The notes under the pieces are model-generated. The model had not been told where the DNA came from. It ran no database searches and saw only the letters and a program-made list of their open reading frames with translations. The position numbers and the translations under genes are program-made. Of a stretch of DNA of 64,000 nucleotides, positions 1 through 8,990 are shown in pieces. Numbering within the stretch: the stretch's first letter is position 1; each line of letters begins with the position of its first letter. The DNA is from JANMDN01 sp031376285 (GTDB lineage: Bacteria; Actinomycetota; Thermoleophilia; Miltoncostaeales; Miltoncostaeaceae): positions 1-64,000 of the forward strand of contig JANMDN010000086.1 of the NCBI GenBank assembly GCA_031376285.1, read 5' to 3'.

Positions 1-1080
1 GCGGTAGATGTCCGGTAGTCCTCCACCTTGGCCGGTCGAGGCCTCGCGGTCCGTGGTCGCGACGGCGTCCGTGTCGGTGGCGTAGCGCGCCTCGACGCGC
101 AGCGCGTTGGGCACGAGTTCGCGCACGACTCGGACGAGGTCCGGGACGATGTGGTCGAGGTCGACTTCGCAGTACAACCACGCGTCACCGTGTGGAGCCG
201 CCGCCGCGACGAGGTCGTCGATGTGGCTTCGCAGCCGCACGAGTCGGCGCCCAGACGTCAGAGGCACGCTGCGGATGGACGTCGGCGAGCCGGCGTCGAT
301 GTCGACGATCAGAACCTCGGGCTCGGTTGCGCGTTCGCCGAAGTCGAGCTGGACCGGGCTCCCGCAGTAGCGCCCCTGAGCATTGAACCCTGGGAGTGCT
401 TGCGGTTTGTGGATGTGGCCGAGGGCGATGTAGTCGAGGCTCGTCGGGAGTCGACCGGACTTCACGGCGTAGGTCTCGGCGAGCGTCAGCTCGCGCTCGC
501 CTCCCCCAGCCTTGGCGTGTTCAACCATGAGGTGACCAAGCAGTACGGCGCCACCACCGCGCTCGGTTCGTGCGCGCAGGAGCGCGTCGGCGTAGCCGTC
601 AATCAGGTCCGCCACGAGGTCCGCATAGGTCGTGTGCGCGGCCTGGGCGACCGCGGAGAACTCCAGACGAAGCGACGCAGGGTCAGGCCAGGGCAGGCAC
701 GCCAGATGGATCTCACCGGATCGTGTTTCGAACGTCCGGACCGCGTCGGCTGGTGCTGCGACATCGCAGACCACGTGGATGTTGCTTGGCTCGAGGTACG
801 GGCGAAGGGCGCGCCAAAACCCGGGATCGTCATGATTTCCGGTGACCACCACAACCGGCGCAACGGCGGCGAGCGCCTGGAAGCCGGTCAGGCAGACCGC
901 GAGCACCTCGGGTTCGATGATCCGGCGGTCGATGATGTCGCCCGCGACGAGGACCACGTCGACCGCTTCCCGGGACGCGACGTCGCGAATCTCGGCCAGC
1001 ACACCCGACATCTCGGAGAGGCGGTCGATGCCGAAGAGGCGCTTGCCGACGTGCCAGTCGGCCGTGTGAAGGAGGCGCAC
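1..1080 (-). CDS. sbcD: SbcD/Mre11-family exonuclease subunit, 3' end cut by window
   Basis: DNA double-strand-end nuclease subunit that normally partners the SbcC/Rad50 ATPase. About 360 codons are visible and the frame stays open to the window edge, so the C terminus is missing. The N terminus starts MRLLHTADWHVGK, followed by GDIIDRR, GNHDDPGFW, GHLMVEH and GHIHKP: the five metal-binding phosphoesterase motifs in order. The start is GTG at 1080, 5 bp after the herA stop, so it is probably cotranscribed with nurA and herA. sbcC would be expected just beyond the left edge, but this cannot be seen here. Confidence 0.9.
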   Translation of the reverse strand, partial: MRLLHTADWHVGKRLFGIDRLSEMSGVLAEIRDVASREAVDVVLVAGDIIDRRIIEPEVLAVCLTGFQALAAVAPVVVVTGNHDDPGFWRALRPYLEPSNIHVVCDVAAPADAVRTFETRSGEIHLACLPWPDPASLRLEFSAVAQAAHTTYADLVADLIDGYADALLRARTERGGGAVLLGHLMVEHAKAGGGERELTLAETYAVKSGRLPTSLDYIALGHIHKPQALPGFNAQGRYCGSPVQLDFGERATEPEVLIVDIDAGSPTSIRSVPLTSGRRLVRLRSHIDDLVAAAAPHGDAWLYCEVDLDHIVPDLVRVVRELVPNALRVEARYATDTDAVATTDREASTGQGGGLPDIYR

Positions 1081-1085
1081 CGTGA

Positions 1086-2822
1086 TTAGGCGCGCGGGCC
1101 GAAGATCGTTGCCGCGGCGTCCCCTCGGCCGGCGCGGTCGACCTCACGGAATGTCGTGGCCCATGGTGGGAACGGTAGCTCGACGGCGAGCGCGGTGGGA
1201 ACGCTCGGTTGGCTCACAAGGACGCGCCCTTGACGCAGGAGGCGCGCACGCATCCGGGCCTGCGGTGTCAGCCAGCCGTACTCCCCGCGCTCGGCCTCCG
1301 CTGCGTCGAGGCGGCCAGCGATCCGAATGGCGGCGTTCTGAGTGACCTCCGGGGCGACGAGCGACGCCTGCTGCTGACACCCGATGAGGATGACCCCGAG
1401 CGACCGACCACGCTGCGCGATGTCGATCAGGATCTCCTTGATGGGCGAGTCCCCGTCGCGCGGGGCGTACTTGTTCAGCTCGTCGAGCACCACCAGCTCG
1501 ATCGGCTCGCGGGTGCCCTGTTCCTTGGCGTGGAAGGTCTCGGCGAGCAGCGTTCCAACGACGAAGCGCTGGGCGAAGTCGTGAAGTGGGGTCAGATGGA
1601 CGACGGTTACCGCTGGCTCGCCGCTTGCGGCTGGCCCTCGAGGGATGCGTTCGGCGTCGACCCGCACGAGCGCGGCGAGGCGGCTCGTGGCTCCCTGAAG
1701 CCGGCGGGCAAAGGCCTGGAGGGTGCCCTGCGCGGCGCCACCAGACCATTTTCGATCAACCTGGTCGACGGTCAGGATGTCGTCGACCAGCCACTGCACC
1801 AGGCCACGAAGATCAGTGAATGGTCCGGCATCGAGCAGGCTCGGCGCCATCGGGTCGCGCCGCTCGGGCTCAGACGCAAGACGACGTTCGGCCACCAGGC
1901 CCACCGCACCGGGTTGACCGGTCACCGGGACCGCCTGCCGGATCAGCTCACCCCGTACCCGCTCCTCGAGGTACGAGAGTTGGCTGCGCATGTCAGCGGC
2001 GTCGGTGAAGCAGAAGCGCAGGAGCCCGTCGACGACGAACTGCCACGGCGTCCAACCAAAAACCCGGACGTCCTGGCGCGTCGAGCAGTCCGGGAGGCCC
2101 TGGGCGGTGGGCGGCGCCCAGACCGTGATCGACGGGAACGGTCCCGGTTTGGCAAGGCCAAGAGCACGCCACTGGTCATCGAGACGCGCACGTTCCGGGT
2201 TCTCGGCGTATCGACCGTTCGGCTGGTCGAGGTGCAGGAGGTCCTCGCCCTTGACGTTGAAGAGCGTCACACGGGCGCGGTTGGTCATATCGGCGTGTTC
2301 AAGGAGTAGCCGGACAATCGCGAGGGCCGTGCTGGTCTTCGTGGCGACGCCGCTGATTCCGGAGATCGAAACGTGGCCACCCTTGGTCCCGTCGAGAAAG
2401 TCCAGGTCGATGTGGACGGGGTCGCCGTCGCTTGCAAGGCCGATTGCGAGCATGCGCGTCATCGTGTCCTCGTAGAGGGCGCGCGCCCGTTCGACACCCT
2501 TGGCACGGCGAACCGCGGCTGCCGGATGCGGCGCGACCCACCGCTCAGGTTCGACGCGAATGACCTGGATGTCGGCGGTCCGCACGAGCGCCCCGGGCAT
2601 CACCTGATCGGCGATGAGCGCCGAGTCTGAGGGCATCTGCGCGCCCTCAAGCGCGGCGTAGCGCTCTGAGACGACGCCATAGGCGATCACCTCGCCGGAC
2701 GGCTCGGGAATGGTCACCGCCACGAGGTCGTCGACGGCGAGACTCCGGTCGCTGTCCAGCCCAACTTGAAACGTCTGGCTCGTTGACGCTTCGTGCCCGA
2801 GGACGATCCCGACGTCGTTCAT
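1086..2822 (-). CDS. herA: HerA-like DNA translocase ATPase (DUF87 type)
   Basis: Hexameric FtsK-like DNA motor that works with the NurA nuclease in end resection. The protein is 578 aa: an N-terminal beta-rich HAS-barrel-like region (about 1-95), a P-loop at about 155-164 and a Walker B VVLDELNKYAP at about 444, followed by an arginine-rich C-terminal region. The P-loop reads GISGVATKTS, with Thr instead of Gly before the Lys; I recall similar loops in bacterial HerA relatives, so it may be a subfamily trait. The start overlaps the nurA stop by 4 bp, which implies coupled translation with its nuclease partner. Confidence 0.85.
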   Translation of the reverse strand: MNDVGIVLGHEASTSQTFQVGLDSDRSLAVDDLVAVTIPEPSGEVIAYGVVSERYAALEGAQMPSDSALIADQVMPGALVRTADIQVIRVEPERWVAPHPAAAVRRAKGVERARALYEDTMTRMLAIGLASDGDPVHIDLDFLDGTKGGHVSISGISGVATKTSTALAIVRLLLEHADMTNRARVTLFNVKGEDLLHLDQPNGRYAENPERARLDDQWRALGLAKPGPFPSITVWAPPTAQGLPDCSTRQDVRVFGWTPWQFVVDGLLRFCFTDAADMRSQLSYLEERVRGELIRQAVPVTGQPGAVGLVAERRLASEPERRDPMAPSLLDAGPFTDLRGLVQWLVDDILTVDQVDRKWSGGAAQGTLQAFARRLQGATSRLAALVRVDAERIPRGPAASGEPAVTVVHLTPLHDFAQRFVVGTLLAETFHAKEQGTREPIELVVLDELNKYAPRDGDSPIKEILIDIAQRGRSLGVILIGCQQQASLVAPEVTQNAAIRIAGRLDAAEAERGEYGWLTPQARMRARLLRQGRVLVSQPSVPTALAVELPFPPWATTFREVDRAGRGDAAATIFGPRA

Positions 2823-3778
2823 GCCGCCTGCTCCATGTCGGCGGGGAGGCTCTCGATGCCCGCTTGGAGCGCGGCGCGTCGGATGAGTCGTAGGATCACG
2901 CGGCGGTCGCCGAGGCGTCGACGAAGGTGATCTTCGAGCGCCCCGATTGGTGTCAGGTTCTGGGGGGCCCGCGGGTCGCGATGAGGAATGCCGGCAAAGC
3001 GCGGAAGCTCGCGAGTGGCCCGGTCGGCGAGGGCGGCCGCCTCTGCGACGCCCAGGGTCTGGGGGAGCTCGCCGCGCAAGATCCCTTGCCAGCCACGCGG
3101 ATCGGCCACCGGCAGACGTTGATACCAGCTCCAGCGGTCATGCCCGATCGCAAAGAGGGGGGTTCGCTGACCGACCCCAAGGGCCGCCATCACGTCGGCC
3201 GCATCACCCTGGAGGTAGGCGCGTTGGTGGCTCTTGATCGCCCCCATGATCGGGCCGACCCCTTCGCGCACAAATGCGCGCCGACCGTCGAGCACGACGA
3301 GCCCGTCCGGGGTCGCGATGCGTTCGGCCAGGGTGTGTTCGAGCTGCGAGCGATACACGGACACGGTCTGCGCGATTGGGTCCGGCCCCGGCTGAGTGGC
3401 TGCCACGGAGCGCCACGAGATGCCATCGGTCGCCGCCAGGTGGAGGGTCTCCGCGCCGCGTGTGACGACCAATCGTTCGACGGTGGTCTCGACAATGTGC
3501 GGAACCTCTCCCGGCCGCGCCACCACCGCGCCGACACCGATTGCTACCGCCGCCGCTCCAACCGGGGCGTCGGCTGTCCCGATGGCCCGCAGCCATGCCT
3601 CGACCCGCTGCGCCCCGTCCACGAACGCCAGCGGCCCGATGGGCGCAGGCGGTGGTGTCCGCGGCTCCCAGGAGAGCGGCTCGACGTTGATGTCGACCGG
3701 CGCGCCGGCGTCAACGACGGGACCGTGTCCCGGGTCGTAGCGTGGGTCGAGAACCTCGATCTGGTTTGGCGGGCGCAT
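2819..3778 (-). CDS. nurA: NurA domain nuclease
   Basis: Probable 5'-3' nuclease partner of HerA, 319 aa. Near residue 65 it has the NurA signature FVDGAQR (equivalent to the usual DGS/DGxR metal-site motif), and a second acidic motif VVLDGRRAF lies in the middle. The C-terminal part contains HRDPRAPQNL, resembling the late NurA motif with H, D and Q/N residues. The frame is open further upstream to 3979, but ATG 3778 (MRPPNQIEV) is chosen because the region before it is low-complexity arginine-rich sequence overlapping the divergent gene. The assignment rests on the motif plus adjacency to herA. Confidence 0.75.
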   Translation of the reverse strand: MRPPNQIEVLDPRYDPGHGPVVDAGAPVDINVEPLSWEPRTPPPAPIGPLAFVDGAQRVEAWLRAIGTADAPVGAAAVAIGVGAVVARPGEVPHIVETTVERLVVTRGAETLHLAATDGISWRSVAATQPGPDPIAQTVSVYRSQLEHTLAERIATPDGLVVLDGRRAFVREGVGPIMGAIKSHQRAYLQGDAADVMAALGVGQRTPLFAIGHDRWSWYQRLPVADPRGWQGILRGELPQTLGVAEAAALADRATRELPRFAGIPHRDPRAPQNLTPIGALEDHLRRRLGDRRVILRLIRRAALQAGIESLPADMEQAA

Positions 3779-3885
3779 CGAACATATGCTCGCAACCGAG
3801 CCGGACGCCCCCGCCGGCTCGCGGTGGCAATGTGGCGCGGATAGAGTCACCCTCGCTTTGTCCTGACGACGTCTTGGGGCCGACT

Positions 3886-6800
3886 GTGGGCACGCTTGCT
3901 CGTGGCTTTCTTGCCGCTCTGGCCGTCGCGGCGCCGGCCGCGGCGATCGACGGCGTGCCGTTGCCGGCGCGAGCCACACCCAACGGCCCCGTCACCGCCA
4001 TGACCACAGCGCCCGACGGGACGGTCTACTTCGGCGGATCGTTCACCCGCGTCGGCCAGGCCACCGGTCCGGCGGCGGTGCTCAGCGTCGCCACTGGCCG
4101 GGTCATCGCAGGGGGGCCCTTCGTCTCGGCGTCGCCGTCGCGTCCGGGAGGTACGGTCGCTGCCGCGGTCAGCGATGGGGCAGGTGGTTGGTACCTCGGC
4201 GGAGACTTCATCGAGATCGGAGGAACGCGGCGTCGCTCGCTCGCGCACATTCTGGCCGACGGACGAACCGACGCGAGCTTCGCTCCCGATCCGAACGGCG
4301 CGGTGACCACCCTCGTGCGCGAAGGAGGGCGTCTCTTTGTCGCCGGGTCGTTCACCACGATCTCGGGAGTTGCCCGAGGGGGCGCGGCGAGCTATCCGGC
4401 TCCGCCTGGCGTCCCAGGGCAGTTGACATCGTTTGATCCGAAGCCGTTAGGCGGCGAGATTAGTGACGTCGCCGTCACCGGGGACGACCGTGTCATCCTG
4501 GCCGGGGAGTTCACAAGCGTCGGAGGTCAGCCCCGGAGTGGGCTGGCGGCGGTCTCCTCGACCGGCACGCCGCTCACCTTTCCGACGCTCTCGGGCGGGG
4601 GCGCCGCGCTGGCCGTCGCCGTGGACCAGTCCACGGATACGCTGTATGTCGGAGGCAGATTCACGTCGCTCGGGGGCGTCTCGCGGGCGAACCTTGGGCG
4701 GGTGGCGCTCGCTGGCGGGTCGTCGGCGGTCGACACTTGGAATCCGGGCCCCGATCAGCCGGTACGGGCGATTGCGGTGTCGGGAGCATCCGGAGGCGCC
4801 CGGGTCTGGGTCGCTGGCGCGTTTCGTCGGATCGACAATGCCCAGCGCGTCGGGATCGCGCGCTTCGACGCCACGGGCGCACTCACCGAAGCGTTCGACG
4901 CCGGAATCGGCGTGACGGGGTTCGGCGTGGTGACCTCCATTGTGGTCGCGGGGTCGCCTGGCTCACTCGTCGCTGCGTACGAGGCCGTCGCGCAGGCGTC
5001 GGCCTCGATTCAAGGACAGCCGCTGACCGGCCTCGTCGCGATCGACGCGACAAGCGGTGAGCTCGCCCGCGACCAGCCGCCCGAGCCGGACGGGCTGGTC
5101 GTCGCGCTTGCCACGAGCGACAGCGGGGCGTCCGTGCTCGCGGGAGGGCGTTTTGGAATGCTCGGAGGGGCAGACCGTCCCGGTCTTGCGGCGCTCGACG
5201 TCGCTGGCGACCTTGCCGCCTGGTCCCCTGTCTCGCCACCGCTTGCGACCACCACCCTCGAGATCTCGGATATCGAGTTCACCGACGGCGCGCTCTATGT
5301 CGCGGGCAACTTCACCGCCGCGGGAACCACTCAGCGCCGCGGCGGCGCCGCCTTCGATCCGCGGACCGGGGGTCTCCTGCCGTGGAACCCTGATCCCGGC
5401 GCCTCGGCGTTGCGCGATATTGAGGCGACCGCCGACCGCGTCCTCCTCGCTGGCTCGTTTGTCACCGTTGGGGGTGAGGAGCGCCGAGCCCTCGCCGCGG
5501 TTGATCGAGCGAGCGGCGCGGCGCTGCCGTGGATTGCGGGCGTCTCGGGCGCGGGCGCCACCGTCAATGCGCTGGTCGTCGATGGCCAGACGGTCTACGC
5601 CGCCGGTGACTTCGCAAACGCCGGCGGGCGGGTACGTGCCAACCTCGCGGCGCTTGACCTGACGACCGGGGCGCTCCGGGATTGGCAGCCAAGTCCGGAC
5701 CTTCCGGTCGAGGCGATGACCACCGCAAGTGGCCGACTCGTCATCGCGGGTGGCTTTCGATCCGCGGGCGGAAGTCCGCGCGTCGGCCTCGCGGCGTTCG
5801 ACATGCAAACTCGCCAACTCCTTCCGCTCGCTGTCGAGGTTCGGGCAGCGGCCGCTTCCACACCCGTGGTCTCTGACCTCCTGTCGGTTGGTGACACGCT
5901 CGTCCTCGCCGGGAAGTTCGATCAAGTCGGCGGGCAGCCCAGGTCTGGCCTGGCGGGGATCAATCTCGAAAACGCAACCCTGCTCAGCTGGGCTCCGGTG
6001 GCCGGGTTCGTCGGACCATCCGCGGTGGATTCGGGGACGGTCAGCACCCTCGGGCGGATCGGCGCGAATGTGGCCGTGGCGGGAACCTTCTGGCGGGTCG
6101 GCGATGTGGATCGTCCGTACCTCGCCGTATTCGGGGGGGTCCTGGCAAACATCGTCCCGCCGCAGCTCTCGGGTGTGCCCCGCAGCGGCAGCACCGTTCG
6201 TTGCATTCCGGGTTCGTGGTCGGGCCAACCGATCGCGTTCAACATCCAGTGGCTAAGCGACAACGTCGTGATCGCCGGCGCGGGCGCGGCCGGCTACCCG
6301 GTGCGCGTGGCCGACGTTGGCCATCGCCTGACATGTCGGGTCCGCGCGATCAACCCGTCTGGTGAGAGCTCGCTCGCGGAGAGTCCCGCCGCGGCTGTCG
6401 TTTCCGGTATCCCGTCGCTGCGAGGACGCCCCACGATCGCCGGAGCCTCACGTGTCGGGGTTGCGCTGAAGTGCAAGCCCGGGCAGTGGGTCGCCGCGAC
6501 GGGCTACCGCTTTGCGTGGAGGCGCAACAGCCGGCTGATCGCGGGACGCGAGCGGTCCCTGTACCGCTTGCGGTGGAACGATGTCGGCTCGCGCGTGTCA
6601 TGCAGGGTCACGGCGGTGAGTGCGGGCGGCGAAGTGAGCGCGTCGACGGCGGGACGCCTCGTCCGACCGAGCTTCGCGGTTCCTGATCTGCGCGGCTTCA
6701 TTCCCGCTCGCGTCGCCAGGGTCCGGGACGCGCTGGTCATCATCCGACAACGCGAGCCCGCGGCCCGCCTCGGCGTCTCGGGCTGCGTCCCCGCGCGGGT

Positions 6801-6999
6801 GCAGCGGTCTCGACCCGGGATCGTCGCCCTTCGAGCTGGCGCCGACTCGATGGTGCTTCGCTTCGCCGCGCCGGGCCGTCGGCTCGTCTGCGTTCCGGCA
6901 CGCCGGACGGGCGTTGGCGTGGTCGTCGAGATCGTGACGCCAAGTCGCGGGTCTCATCGCGCGAGCCGTGCGGCGGTCCGGCTGGTGATTTCGGGGTAA
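3886..6999 (+). CDS. secreted delta-60 (DUF5122) beta-propeller protein with two Ig-like tail repeats
   Basis: About 1,037 aa. An N-terminal signal peptide (hydrophobic stretch ending APAAA) is followed by more than ten degenerate repeats of the form (L)YVGGxFTxxGGxxRxxLAALDxxTGxLxxWxP, typical of the delta-60/DUF5122 propeller family. The last third carries two copies of an Ig/fibronectin-like module (about 60-70 aa) with the pattern CxPGxW, W and LxCRVxAxNxxGE, often found at the C terminus of actinobacterial cell-surface proteins. GTG 3886 gives the cleanest signal peptide; an in-frame GTG at 3832 is an alternative. Function is unknown; extracellular binding or scaffold is the usual guess. 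It is divergent from nurA. Confidence 0.75.
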   Translation: MGTLARGFLAALAVAAPAAAIDGVPLPARATPNGPVTAMTTAPDGTVYFGGSFTRVGQATGPAAVLSVATGRVIAGGPFVSASPSRPGGTVAAAVSDGAGGWYLGGDFIEIGGTRRRSLAHILADGRTDASFAPDPNGAVTTLVREGGRLFVAGSFTTISGVARGGAASYPAPPGVPGQLTSFDPKPLGGEISDVAVTGDDRVILAGEFTSVGGQPRSGLAAVSSTGTPLTFPTLSGGGAALAVAVDQSTDTLYVGGRFTSLGGVSRANLGRVALAGGSSAVDTWNPGPDQPVRAIAVSGASGGARVWVAGAFRRIDNAQRVGIARFDATGALTEAFDAGIGVTGFGVVTSIVVAGSPGSLVAAYEAVAQASASIQGQPLTGLVAIDATSGELARDQPPEPDGLVVALATSDSGASVLAGGRFGMLGGADRPGLAALDVAGDLAAWSPVSPPLATTTLEISDIEFTDGALYVAGNFTAAGTTQRRGGAAFDPRTGGLLPWNPDPGASALRDIEATADRVLLAGSFVTVGGEERRALAAVDRASGAALPWIAGVSGAGATVNALVVDGQTVYAAGDFANAGGRVRANLAALDLTTGALRDWQPSPDLPVEAMTTASGRLVIAGGFRSAGGSPRVGLAAFDMQTRQLLPLAVEVRAAAASTPVVSDLLSVGDTLVLAGKFDQVGGQPRSGLAGINLENATLLSWAPVAGFVGPSAVDSGTVSTLGRIGANVAVAGTFWRVGDVDRPYLAVFGGVLANIVPPQLSGVPRSGSTVRCIPGSWSGQPIAFNIQWLSDNVVIAGAGAAGYPVRVADVGHRLTCRVRAINPSGESSLAESPAAAVVSGIPSLRGRPTIAGASRVGVALKCKPGQWVAATGYRFAWRRNSRLIAGRERSLYRLRWNDVGSRVSCRVTAVSAGGEVSASTAGRLVRPSFAVPDLRGFIPARVARVRDALVIIRQREPAARLGVSGCVPARVQRSRPGIVALRAGADSMVLRFAAPGRRLVCVPARRTGVGVVVEIVTPSRGSHRASRAAVRLVISG

Positions 7000-7949
7000 T
7001 GCCATCGCACGCGAACGGGTGTGGGTTGCCCTTCGCTCGGCATCCTGCACAATCCCCATTGGTGGACGCGCTCCCAAACGGCATACCGCTCCTGAAGATC
7101 TCCGAGGTCACGGCTGCCACGGGCATTCCGTGCGCGAATCTCCGGGCGTGGGAGCGCCGCTACGGATTTCCCGTGGTGACTCGGACCTCGGGCGGTCAGC
7201 GCCTCTATAGCGTCGAGCAGGTCGCCGAGCTTCGTCGCCTCCAAGAATTGCTCGGCCGCGGCATCGCGGTTGGCCAGGCGGTGCAGGTGATCCGCGGATC
7301 CGATCCGCTCGCGTGCGCGGGCGACGTCGGCGAGGAGATCCGCGGCGCGTTGTACGACGCGCTCACGTCCATGCGCGCCGGTGAAGCGGACGCGGTCATC
7401 GAGCAGGCAAGCGCCCGATGCCCCCTCGGCGTCATCATCGACTGTCTCCTTGCGCCCGTGATGCACCGAATCGGCGACGATTGGTCTGCCGACGCGATCG
7501 GCATCGAGCAGGAGCATTTCGCGAGCGCCTGGACTCGCGAGTGGCTTGGTCGTCAGGTGCAACGCCTGCCGACCCCGAAGCGGGAGCGGTTGCTCCTTGC
7601 CTGCGTCGAGGGTGAGTGGCACGATCTCGGCCTCCTGGCACTGCAGATCGAGCTTCGACGCGCCCAATTCGACACCCTGCACCTCGGCGCGAACGTCCCG
7701 ACCTGCGCGCTCATTGCGGCCGTCCGCCGCTATCGCCCAGCGCTGGTCCTGCTATCGGCGAGCGTTGTCGAGCGTGTCCCGATGATCAACTGCGTGGTGG
7801 CGGCACTTGCCGAACTCCCTGGCGATCGCCGTCCACGAGTCGCCTACGGCGGGTTCGCGACCTGCGGTAGAGAGGACATCGTCGGCGCCGATTGGCTTGG
7901 CGGCACCGCCAGTGAGGCGGTCGCGGAACTTTCGCGCATGCTCGACTGA
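6999..7949 (+). CDS. MerR-family regulator with CarH/LitR-type cobalamin-binding domain
   Basis: 316 aa. A MerR winged-helix domain (about 30-100; KISEVTAATGIPCANLRAWERRYG) is followed by a helical bundle and a Rossmann-like B12 domain. Two family hallmarks are present: W162-x9-E172-H173, the upper-cap motif that contacts the adenosyl group in CarH, and E206-W-H208-D-L-G, whose His would be the lower axial cobalt ligand. CarH proteins are light-sensitive repressors, usually of carotenoid genes, but no carotenoid gene is in this window, so the target is unknown. Its ATG shares 1 bp with the preceding stop; GTG 7062 (residue 22) is a plausible later start. Confidence 0.8.
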   Translation: MPSHANGCGLPFARHPAQSPLVDALPNGIPLLKISEVTAATGIPCANLRAWERRYGFPVVTRTSGGQRLYSVEQVAELRRLQELLGRGIAVGQAVQVIRGSDPLACAGDVGEEIRGALYDALTSMRAGEADAVIEQASARCPLGVIIDCLLAPVMHRIGDDWSADAIGIEQEHFASAWTREWLGRQVQRLPTPKRERLLLACVEGEWHDLGLLALQIELRRAQFDTLHLGANVPTCALIAAVRRYRPALVLLSASVVERVPMINCVVAALAELPGDRRPRVAYGGFATCGREDIVGADWLGGTASEAVAELSRMLD

Positions 7950-8035
7950 CGCTCCACCGGAACCTGCCCGAGTTGCGGGGACGGCCCAGGGGGATACCCT
8001 GTCGGAGTCCCGCAACCCGATTCAAGAGGTTCCGC

Positions 8036-8980
8036 ATGCCGTGCCGCAGACGTTCTCGTTACCTCGCATCAGCGCTCGCTGTCTCGGCCCTTGTGGCTGC
8101 CGGCTGCGGCGGCGGGGACAAGGCCAGCTCAGACAAGAGTGGCGCGTCCTCGTCCGACCCAAAGGCGGTCCTGGCCTCGATCAAGGCGCCAGCCGTAAAC
8201 CAAGGCCCTCAGAAGCTCGGTCTCCAGCTCTCGATCACGCCGAAGGGCAAGGCGACCAGCCCGCAGATCGAGGCGTTCACGAGCAAACCGATCACTGTGA
8301 GTCTTTCCGGCCCGATCGAGGACAAGAAGGCCGACCTCTCCTACTCGCTCTCCGCGGGTCCCATCACGCTCTCCGGCGGACTGCGTCTCCTGGATGACAA
8401 GTCGTGGGTTCAGGTGGGCACGACGTGGTACGAGCTTCCGGCCAACACGAGCGGCACGTCCAGTAGCTCGAGCACCTCGGTCGACCCCCAGAAGGTTCTC
8501 GACGAACTCGGGAACCCGAACCAGTACCTCAAGGAGATCACTGGGGACGGTTCGGAGAAGATCGAAGGGATCGACACTGACCACATCAAGGGCACCTTGG
8601 ACATTCCGGCGTTCCTGGATGCGGCGGTCCGGGCGGCCAACACGGTTCAGTCGAGCACTCCTGTTCCGACCGACCAGCTCGCGCAGGCAAAGACCGCCCT
8701 TCAGAAGGTCATCACCAAGTCCACGGCCGACGTCTGGGTCGGCAAGGACGACAAGTTCATTCACAAGCTGTCCGTCGGGTTGACGGGCGCCCTGACCGAC
8801 GACATCAAGAAGCAGTCTGGCCTCGACGGTTTCGACGCGAGCCTCTCGGTGCAGTCGACGCCGACGACCTCGGTCAGCGTTGTGGCACCCGAGGGAGCGC
8901 GCCCGTCGAGTGAGCTCACGCAGGCATTTGGCGGCGTGTTGGGTGGGCTTGCCGGGGGCCTCGGCTCAACCTCGCCGTAG
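8036..8980 (+). CDS. secreted lipoprotein, LppX/LprG-like
   Basis: 314 aa with a lipoprotein signal peptide; the lipobox LVAAGC places the lipidated Cys at residue 24 and is followed by a Ser/Gly/Lys-rich linker. The remainder alternates beta strands rich in Ser/Thr with amphipathic helices, resembling the LppX_LprAFG family of lipid-carrier lipoproteins. That family match is by pattern only. ATG 8036 is preceded by AAGAGG at a good distance, so the longer upstream frame is not used. It ends 10 bp from the convergent protease gene. Confidence 0.6.
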   Translation: MPCRRRSRYLASALAVSALVAAGCGGGDKASSDKSGASSSDPKAVLASIKAPAVNQGPQKLGLQLSITPKGKATSPQIEAFTSKPITVSLSGPIEDKKADLSYSLSAGPITLSGGLRLLDDKSWVQVGTTWYELPANTSGTSSSSSTSVDPQKVLDELGNPNQYLKEITGDGSEKIEGIDTDHIKGTLDIPAFLDAAVRAANTVQSSTPVPTDQLAQAKTALQKVITKSTADVWVGKDDKFIHKLSVGLTGALTDDIKKQSGLDGFDASLSVQSTPTTSVSVVAPEGARPSSELTQAFGGVLGGLAGGLGSTSP

Positions 8981-8990
8981 GCGCCGCGGT

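Noticed and set aside
28..1089. Plus-strand open frame of 353 codons
   Set aside because: Antisense shadow of sbcD; Arg/Asp-rich with no motif, while the minus strand gives a clear nuclease.
1209..2309. Plus-strand open frame of 366 codons
   Set aside because: Antisense shadow of herA caused by high GC and few stops.
4963..6228. Minus-strand open frame of 421 codons inside the propeller gene
   Set aside because: No recognisable fold; composition typical of an antisense shadow.
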